Assembly (NCBI GenBank): GCA_023260815.1
Contig: JALQUE010000267.1
Coordinates: 1-14,663, forward strand
Source: Roseovarius sp.
GTDB lineage: Bacteria; Pseudomonadota; Alphaproteobacteria; Rhodobacterales; Rhodobacteraceae
Length of the DNA stretch: 14,663 bases
Direction: 5' to 3'
In this document: positions 6,667-12,629 of the stretch, piece by piece
Layout: each line of letters opens with the position of its first letter
Numbering within the stretch: position 1 is the stretch's first letter
Made by a program: the position numbers and the translations under genes
Notes under the pieces: model-generated
Database searches by the model: none
Told to the model about the DNA's origin: nothing
What the model saw: the letters and a program-made list of their open reading frames with translations, nothing else

Positions 6667-8870
6667 GCGCGCACGCGGACATTGCGCGTGACGATCAGGG
6701 CAGGGGGGCGACCTCGGCAGATAGCGCGGGTGCCGCACTGGCCACCGCCGCTTGGTTTGCAGGTCATCACGATCTGCCCTGGACATCCGAGGCGGCGCTG
6801 GCCCGGTTGCCGGTCGGCTTCGATGGGCGCGACCGGTCGTCCCTTGCGCTGGCGCTGGCGGCGGGTGGAATGACCACGCGACTGGTGCTGCGCAAGTTGG
6901 CGCGGCTTGATCCGGCGGTGCTGCCTTGTGTGCTTTTTGATCGTGATGGCGTGCCCATTGTCCTGCTGGATATGGCGCCCGACACCCGCACTGCCCGCAT
7001 CGTCGAGCCGGGCCGCGATACCGCCGAACGCGAGGTGTCGTTGCGCGACCTGAGCCGCCGCATCCTCTCGGAGGTGATGCTGGTCACCGTCGATGATACG
7101 CGCGCCGATGCACGTCTTGCCCCCGATGCCCCCACGCGCAGGGGGCATTGGTTCTGGCGCCCCATGCGCGAGAACTGGTCGGGCTGGCTTCAGGTGTTTC
7201 TTGCCGCGCTGTGCGTGAATACCTTGGGTCTTGCGCTGCCGATCTTCGTGATGAACGTCTATGACCGAGTGATCCCGAACCTTGCCTTTGTCACGCTCTG
7301 GACGCTGGCGATTGGTGTCGGGTTGGCGCTTGTGCTGGACTGGATGCTGCGCACCCTGCGGGCCAGCGTGCTCGAAAGGATCGGGCGGCGGCTGGATACC
7401 GGTATCGCCTCCAGCCTGTTCCGGCAGGCCATGAATCTGCGGCTTGGCGCGCATCCCGAAGGGGCGGTGGGGGTGACCAATCACATACGCGATTTTGAAT
7501 CGGTGCGCGAATTCTTCGGCTCGGCCAGCCTCGTGTCGGTGATCGACCTTCTGTTCATCGGCCTGTTCATCGCGGTTCTCTATGTGATCGTCGGCCCATT
7601 GGCCTTTGTGCCCTTGCTGGCGATCCCGGCGATGCTGGTGGTGGCGCTGGCCGCCAAGGTGCCGATGGCACGCGCTGTCCGTCAATCCCAGCAGGTCGCC
7701 CGCCGCCGTCAGACCGTCCTGATCGAAACCCTGATGGGGCTGGAGACGGTCAAGTCGCTGAATGCCGAACCGGTCATGCAGCGCGAATGGGATCGCGCCA
7801 GCGCCGCATCGGCCCGGATCGGCGGGCGCGGGCGCTTCTGGTCGAATTTCGCCACCAACGGCACACAGGCGATCCAGCAATTCGTCAGCATCGGCATCAT
7901 CGTCTGGGGTGTTTTCCTGATTGCCGAGGGCAGCATCACGATCGGCGCGCTGATCGCCGCCAATATCCTCGCAAGCCGTGCGCTGGCCCCGCTTGGCACT
8001 ATCGCGCAGACCATCTTTCGCGCCCAGTTCGCGATGCGCGCGATGGCGGCCCTGTCCGAGTTCATGGCGATGCCGCCGGAACGTGACGACAGCATCCGCT
8101 CGACCCTGCGGGTAACGCGGGGGGCTGTGGATCTGACAGGCGTGAATTTCCGCTATCCCGGCGCGGATGTTGCGGCGCTTACCGATGTGTCGCTCCAGAT
8201 CCGACCGGGGGACACCGTGGCGCTGATCGGTCGTGTCGGATCCGGCAAAAGTACGCTTGGCAAGCTCCTCTGCGGTCTGTTGCAGCCCGATGGCGGCACG
8301 ATCGTGATCGATGGGCATGCCATCGGGCATTACGACCCGGCGGAACTGCGCGCTGGCATCGGATATCTTCCGCAGGATCCCGATCTGTTCACCGGCACCT
8401 TGCGCGAAAATCTTCTGATCGGGCAGAAGCACGTCTCATCCGACGATATCGACGCTGCATTGCATCAGGCCGGCATCCACGGATTTGTGGCGACCCTGCC
8501 TCGGGGGCTGGATCAGTATATCGGCGAAAAGGGCGCGCATCTGTCGGGCGGTCAGCGTCAGGGCGTCGCTTTGGCCCGGCTACTGCTGCGCCGACCCAAG
8601 CTTTTGTTCCTCGATGAGCCGACCAACGCCATGGACCGTGAGATGGAAACCACGATTTGTGCCCGGCTGCGCGCGCAGGCCCGGGCGGGCACGGGTCTGA
8701 TCTTGTGTACGCACCGTCCGGCGCTGGCCAATATCGCCGAAAGGATGGTGGTTCTTGATCGTGGTCGCAAGATCCTCGACGGCCCCCGCGAGAGCGTGAT
8801 CGAAAGGCTGAACCGCGCCGCACCGGATGCCACCGGAAGCGCCCCGGTCACAGACGCGGCGGCGGAGTAG
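6663..8870 (+). CDS. Type I secretion ABC transporter, LssB/LapB type, with degenerate C39-like domain
   Basis: 735 residues. In order: a C39-peptidase-like domain (about 30-150) that lacks the catalytic Cys, a six-helix membrane domain (about 175-440) and an ATPase domain. The ATPase motifs are intact: Walker A GRVGSGKST at 523-531 (Lys529), LSGGQ at 627-631, Walker B LLFLDEP at 647-653 with catalytic Glu652, and H-loop His684 (CTHRP). The dead peptidase domain marks exporters of RTX-type proteins with an uncleaved C-terminal signal, where it holds the unfolded substrate instead of cutting a double-glycine leader. It is the inner-membrane motor of the system. The ATG at 6663 overlaps the channel gene stop; the frame is open further upstream, but that part lies inside the channel gene. 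The adaptor gene starts 4 nt after the stop. Confidence 0.93.
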   Translation: MSAHADIARDDQGRGATSADSAGAALATAAWFAGHHDLPWTSEAALARLPVGFDGRDRSSLALALAAGGMTTRLVLRKLARLDPAVLPCVLFDRDGVPIVLLDMAPDTRTARIVEPGRDTAEREVSLRDLSRRILSEVMLVTVDDTRADARLAPDAPTRRGHWFWRPMRENWSGWLQVFLAALCVNTLGLALPIFVMNVYDRVIPNLAFVTLWTLAIGVGLALVLDWMLRTLRASVLERIGRRLDTGIASSLFRQAMNLRLGAHPEGAVGVTNHIRDFESVREFFGSASLVSVIDLLFIGLFIAVLYVIVGPLAFVPLLAIPAMLVVALAAKVPMARAVRQSQQVARRRQTVLIETLMGLETVKSLNAEPVMQREWDRASAASARIGGRGRFWSNFATNGTQAIQQFVSIGIIVWGVFLIAEGSITIGALIAANILASRALAPLGTIAQTIFRAQFAMRAMAALSEFMAMPPERDDSIRSTLRVTRGAVDLTGVNFRYPGADVAALTDVSLQIRPGDTVALIGRVGSGKSTLGKLLCGLLQPDGGTIVIDGHAIGHYDPAELRAGIGYLPQDPDLFTGTLRENLLIGQKHVSSDDIDAALHQAGIHGFVATLPRGLDQYIGEKGAHLSGGQRQGVALARLLLRRPKLLFLDEPTNAMDREMETTICARLRAQARAGTGLILCTHRPALANIAERMVVLDRGRKILDGPRESVIERLNRAAPDATGSAPVTDAAAE

Positions 8871-8874
8871 CACG

Positions 8875-10200
8875 ATGTTCGGGCCATCCATGGACGAGGA
8901 TTTCATCAACAGCGCCACGACGCGCCCGCCGCGCCGGGCAGGGCGCTCGGGCTGGCTTTTGTTGCTGGTTCTGGGCGTCGGGCTTGGCGGGTTTATTGCC
9001 TGGGCCTGGCATTTCGAGATCGAAGAGGTCACGCGCGGCATGGGGCAGGTGGTCCCATCGCGACAAATTCAGGTGGTCCAAAGCCTTGAAGGCGGGCTGG
9101 TCTCGGCGATTGCCGTGCAGGAGGGCGATCTGGTCGAGGCGGGTCAGGAACTGATCCGGATCGACGACACCACCGCCGGATCCGAGAGGGGGGAACTGCG
9201 CGAACGCGAGGCGGCGCTGCTGGCGGAACTGACCCGCGTCCGCACCGAGGCCGAGGGCGGTCAGACGCTCGATTTTCCTCAGGGGTTGGCGGATCGCGCC
9301 CCGCTGGCCGTGGCTGCCGAAGGGGCGATCTTTGCGTCGCGTCGCGCGCAACTCAACAGCGAATTGCAGGTGCTGCGCGATCAGCAGGCGCAGCGCGAAA
9401 GCGAATTGCAGGAACTGCGCGCCATCGAAACCAAGCTCGAACGACAGATCGCCCCCCTGTCGCAAGAGGTCGCCCTGACCCGTGATCTGGTCCGCTCGGG
9501 CGCGGTCCCCGAGATCGAGTTTCTGCAACTCCAAAGCCGGCTTGCCGGGCTGGAGGGCGATCTGGCCGTGACCCGTGCGCGCGTGCCCACGACCCTGGCC
9601 GCGATCCGCGAGGCGAAGAACCAGATCGCCAGCGCCCGCAGCGCCTATGAGCTGACGGCACGGGAACGGCTGTCGCGTGTTCAGGCGGATCTGTCGGTGC
9701 TGACCGAAGGCCTGCGCGCCGCCAATGACAGGGTGACCCGCACAAGTCTGCGCGCACCGGTGCGTGGCACTGTCAACCGGGTGAACATCACCACGATCGG
9801 CGCCGTGGTCCAGCCCGGTGCGCCGCTGGTGGAAATCGTGCCGGTCGACGACCGTCTGTTGATCGAGGCCCGCATCCGCCCTCGGGATGTCGCCTTCATC
9901 CGTCCAGGCGATCCCACATCGGTCAAGATCACCGCGTATGATTACATCGTCTACGGCTCACTCAAAGGGGAGGTGCAACGCATCGGGGCCGATACGCTCG
10001 AGGATGCCGAGGGCGAGAAATTCTTTCGCGTGATGGTCCGGACCGAAGAAAACAGCTTGCCAGGGCAGGCCAATCAGACCCTTCCGATCAGTCCGGGCAT
10101 GGTCGCACAGGTCGATATTCAGACCGGGCGCAAAACGGTCATGGATTACCTTTTGCGCCCCTTCATGCGCGCCCGCGCCGAGGCGCTGCGCGAACGCTGA
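8875..10200 (+). CDS. HlyD-family periplasmic adaptor (membrane fusion protein) of the type I secretion system
   Basis: 441 residues, normal for the family. A short cytoplasmic N-terminus with a basic stretch (RPPRRAGR) leads into one membrane helix at about 27-46. The first half of the lipoyl domain follows at about 72-98 (EGGLVSAIAVQEGD). A long Glu/Arg/Gln/Leu-rich coiled-coil hairpin spans about 100-285. The second lipoyl half starts at about 289 (RTSLRAPVRGTVNRV), and a beta-barrel with GMVAQVDI comes near the end. It would bridge the ABC transporter and the TolC-like channel. The ATG at 8875 has GGAG at 8864-8867, 7 nt upstream, with only 4 nt after the ABC stop. The ATG at 8827 would overlap the ABC gene by 44 nt and has no clear ribosome site. 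It closes the three-gene secretion operon and ends 3 nt before the convergent cyclase gene. Confidence 0.93.
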   Translation: MFGPSMDEDFINSATTRPPRRAGRSGWLLLLVLGVGLGGFIAWAWHFEIEEVTRGMGQVVPSRQIQVVQSLEGGLVSAIAVQEGDLVEAGQELIRIDDTTAGSERGELREREAALLAELTRVRTEAEGGQTLDFPQGLADRAPLAVAAEGAIFASRRAQLNSELQVLRDQQAQRESELQELRAIETKLERQIAPLSQEVALTRDLVRSGAVPEIEFLQLQSRLAGLEGDLAVTRARVPTTLAAIREAKNQIASARSAYELTARERLSRVQADLSVLTEGLRAANDRVTRTSLRAPVRGTVNRVNITTIGAVVQPGAPLVEIVPVDDRLLIEARIRPRDVAFIRPGDPTSVKITAYDYIVYGSLKGEVQRIGADTLEDAEGEKFFRVMVRTEENSLPGQANQTLPISPGMVAQVDIQTGRKTVMDYLLRPFMRARAEALRER

Positions 10201-10203
10201 TCG

Positions 10204-12450
10204 CTATTTGCTGTCGGCCACATACACACCGTCCCAATCGTGCCCCGGCGGGTTGGCCATGAACGCGGCGATCCGCGCCCGGTACAGCCCGGCATAGCCC
10301 GCCATCTCCAGTTCCATTGCCTTTCCCTGCGCCTCCAGCCTGTCGCACCCGTCCAGTGCGGTCTGCCAGTCCTGACCCGCATAGGCCGCGCGCATCGCGT
10401 CATTGGCGTCTCGCAGCTTTGAAAACTCCGGATCGTCGCGCAGTGCGTCGTCCCCAAGCAGGCCGAAGATCCGCTCGGGCAGGCTTTTGCCCTTCACGCG
10501 GAGACTGTCCAGTTCGATCAGCGCAAAGCGGTCTTCGACCCGGCGCGCGGTGCGCTCGCCCAACAGGATGCGCAGACCATAGGCCTTGGATTGCCCCTCA
10601 AGCCGCGACGCAAGGTTCACCGGATCGCCAAGCGCGGTGTAATCGAACCGGCTGTCGCTGCCCATGTTGCCGACGATGCAATCGCCGGTGTTCAGCCCGA
10701 TCCCCACATCTATGGGCGGCAACACCTTGCCGCTTTTACGGGCTGTCTCGGCGCGCGCGGCGTTGAAACGCTCGATATCCGCCTGCATCTGCAAGGCCGC
10801 GCGGCAAGCTTCGGCCTCGTGATCGGGCGTATCCAGCGGCGCGTTCCAGAACGCCATGATCGCGTCGCCCATGAACTTGTCGATGGTGCCGCGCCGATCC
10901 AGGATCGCTTGCGACAGGATCGTCAGGAACCGGTTCATCAGCGTGGTCAGACCCGCGGGATCGTCGCGAAACCCCTCAGCCAGCGCAGTAAAGCCGCGCA
11001 CATCGCTGAACAGGATCGTCAGGTCGCGCCGTTCACCGCCCAAGGCCAGACTGTCGGGATTATCGGCCAGTTTCGCCACCAGATCGGGCGACACATATTG
11101 CCCGAACGCCCCGCGGATCTGCTGGCGCATCCGTTCTTCCCGGATATAGTTGAGGCTGGACATCAACATGACCAGACCGACCACCGACAGCGCCGGCCAG
11201 ACCGGATCGATCAGCAGGCCACGGCTGTCGAACAGATACCATGACAGGCCCGCATAGCCCCCCGCCAGCACCAGCGTCAGCGCTATTACCAGATGCGCCC
11301 CAAGCATCGGCACCAGCACGATCACCAGCAGCGATAGACCCGCCGTGGCCGCCAGTTCGGCGCCGATGGCGTAATTGGGCCGCACCAGCATGGAGTGCGA
11401 CAGGATGTTCTCCAGCAATTGGGCATGGATCTCGACGCCCGGCATCGGCACGCCAAGCGGCGTTGGGCGGAAATCCTCAAGCCCGATGGCTGATGTGCCG
11501 ATCAGCACCAGATGCCCCTTCAGCCGCCCCTCGGGCATGCGCCCGGCCAACAGATCGGCCGCCGACACATAGCGCGTGCGCAGCGATCCCGAGAAATGCG
11601 GCCAGACCGTGCCATCGGCTTCAGTGCGTACCAGTTGCCGCGCCAGCACCACACTATCCACGCCCGCCTCGTTCACCCGAACCGCAAAGGCATCGCCGCC
11701 CGTCGCCACGCGCAACAGTTCCGGCGCCAACCCCAGCCGGATCTTGCCCTGCACCATCATCGCCAGCGGCACCCGCCGATAGATCCCGTCGGCATCGGGC
11801 CTCACCGAAAACATGCCGCGTCCGGCAGCCGCGTCCTCCAGAACGGGCAGATTCTGCAGGATATCGGGAAACTGCATCAGATAAGGCGCCGGATCCCCGC
11901 CGATGAACGCATGCGCCACGTCCCTCATCGGAGCGTCGGTTTCCCGGTTTGCGGCGGCGCTGCGTACGCTGGTCTGGCCAAGGATCACCCTCGAGCCTGC
12001 AATCGCGCGGGCGAAGACCTCATCATTGGCGGGCAGGGCGTTCAGCCTGTCGCGGACCGTTTCCGGCAGGCTCGTGTTATCCGACGCGATCTTGTCGGGC
12101 GACAGCCGGTCCGGTTCGGAAAAGACAATATCGAACGCCATCGCCACCGCTCCCGCCTGCGTGATGCGCTCTACAAGGTCGGCCATCCTGGTGCGGGGCC
12201 ACGGCCACTGGCCAAACTCTTCCAGGCTGGGATCGTCTATATCGACGATCGACACGGGTTGCGGGTCAACCTCGCGCGGTGACAGCTGTTGATACAAGTC
12301 GAACGCGCTGTGGCGCAGGTTGGACACGATCTGCGGATCGGCCACGCGCCCCATCAGCAGTCCAAGCAGCAGAGCAAGCCCCAAAAGACGCGCCGCGCCA
12401 CTGCCCGATAAGGCCGCCATCAGTCGTGATCCCGGACCGTGCTTGCGCAA
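10204..12450 (-). CDS. CHASE2-domain membrane-bound class III adenylate cyclase
   Basis: 748 residues from a TTG at 12450; an ATG at 12420 is a possible start 10 residues later. A first membrane helix (about 20-36) is followed by a CHASE2 extracytoplasmic sensor domain (about 40-330), with VSIVDIDDPSLEEFGQWPWP near its start and MPGVEIHAQLLENIL near its end. Membrane helices follow at about 345-440, then a cyclase catalytic domain at about 465-645. The catalytic residues are present: metal-binding Asp483 (FSDVRGFT) and Asp529 (KFMGD), adenine-selecting Lys525 with Thr605, and transition-state residues Asn612 and Arg616 (NLASR). It should make cAMP as a dimer when CHASE2 is stimulated; the ligand is unknown. 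The Lys/Thr pair argues against a guanylate cyclase. It is divergent from the FecR/RTX protein gene and lies in a window with three CNB-domain proteins, which suggests a shared cAMP circuit. Confidence 0.92.
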   Translation of the reverse strand: MRKHGPGSRLMAALSGSGAARLLGLALLLGLLMGRVADPQIVSNLRHSAFDLYQQLSPREVDPQPVSIVDIDDPSLEEFGQWPWPRTRMADLVERITQAGAVAMAFDIVFSEPDRLSPDKIASDNTSLPETVRDRLNALPANDEVFARAIAGSRVILGQTSVRSAAANRETDAPMRDVAHAFIGGDPAPYLMQFPDILQNLPVLEDAAAGRGMFSVRPDADGIYRRVPLAMMVQGKIRLGLAPELLRVATGGDAFAVRVNEAGVDSVVLARQLVRTEADGTVWPHFSGSLRTRYVSAADLLAGRMPEGRLKGHLVLIGTSAIGLEDFRPTPLGVPMPGVEIHAQLLENILSHSMLVRPNYAIGAELAATAGLSLLVIVLVPMLGAHLVIALTLVLAGGYAGLSWYLFDSRGLLIDPVWPALSVVGLVMLMSSLNYIREERMRQQIRGAFGQYVSPDLVAKLADNPDSLALGGERRDLTILFSDVRGFTALAEGFRDDPAGLTTLMNRFLTILSQAILDRRGTIDKFMGDAIMAFWNAPLDTPDHEAEACRAALQMQADIERFNAARAETARKSGKVLPPIDVGIGLNTGDCIVGNMGSDSRFDYTALGDPVNLASRLEGQSKAYGLRILLGERTARRVEDRFALIELDSLRVKGKSLPERIFGLLGDDALRDDPEFSKLRDANDAMRAAYAGQDWQTALDGCDRLEAQGKAMELEMAGYAGLYRARIAAFMANPPGHDWDGVYVADSK

Positions 12451-12569
12451 AGCTAAGACTGCCTTTCAAATCGGATGATGCCCCCTCAGCAAAAAGGTCA
12501 AACGCCTTCGCGTCAACCTCGACCGGTGTCCGATGACGCCCGTCGCGCAGGGTGGACCTAAAGATTAAA

Positions 12570-12597
12570 TTGATCGAATCGATAGACGACTTATACT
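12570..12597 (+). promoter_or_regulatory. Probable sigma-70 promoter for the FecR/RTX protein gene
   Basis: A -35-like TTGATC (12570-12575) and a -10-like TATACT (12592-12597) are separated by 16 nt. The start of transcription would fall near 12604, giving a leader of about 26 nt. It is the best promoter match noticed in the 179-nt divergent region and lies in a locally AT-rich stretch. An 11-bp palindrome overlaps the -35/spacer part. Confidence 0.55.
12573..12583. promoter_or_regulatory. Palindrome ATCGA-A-TCGAT within the promoter
   Basis: Two 5-bp arms flank a central A and lie from the end of the -35 element into the promoter spacer. A dimeric regulator bound here would block the promoter, so it is a candidate operator. 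It is short enough to occur by chance, and no regulator gene is seen nearby. Confidence 0.3.
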
Positions 12598-12629
12598 AAA
12601 GATATATTTTTTATGTGATTGGTGTGGGG

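Noticed and set aside
6537..8432. 631-codon open frame on the minus strand opposite the ABC transporter gene
   Set aside because: It mirrors a GC-rich coding region with clear ABC motifs on the + strand. Its translation is low-complexity, rich in Arg/His/Gln/Asp, with no recognisable domain.
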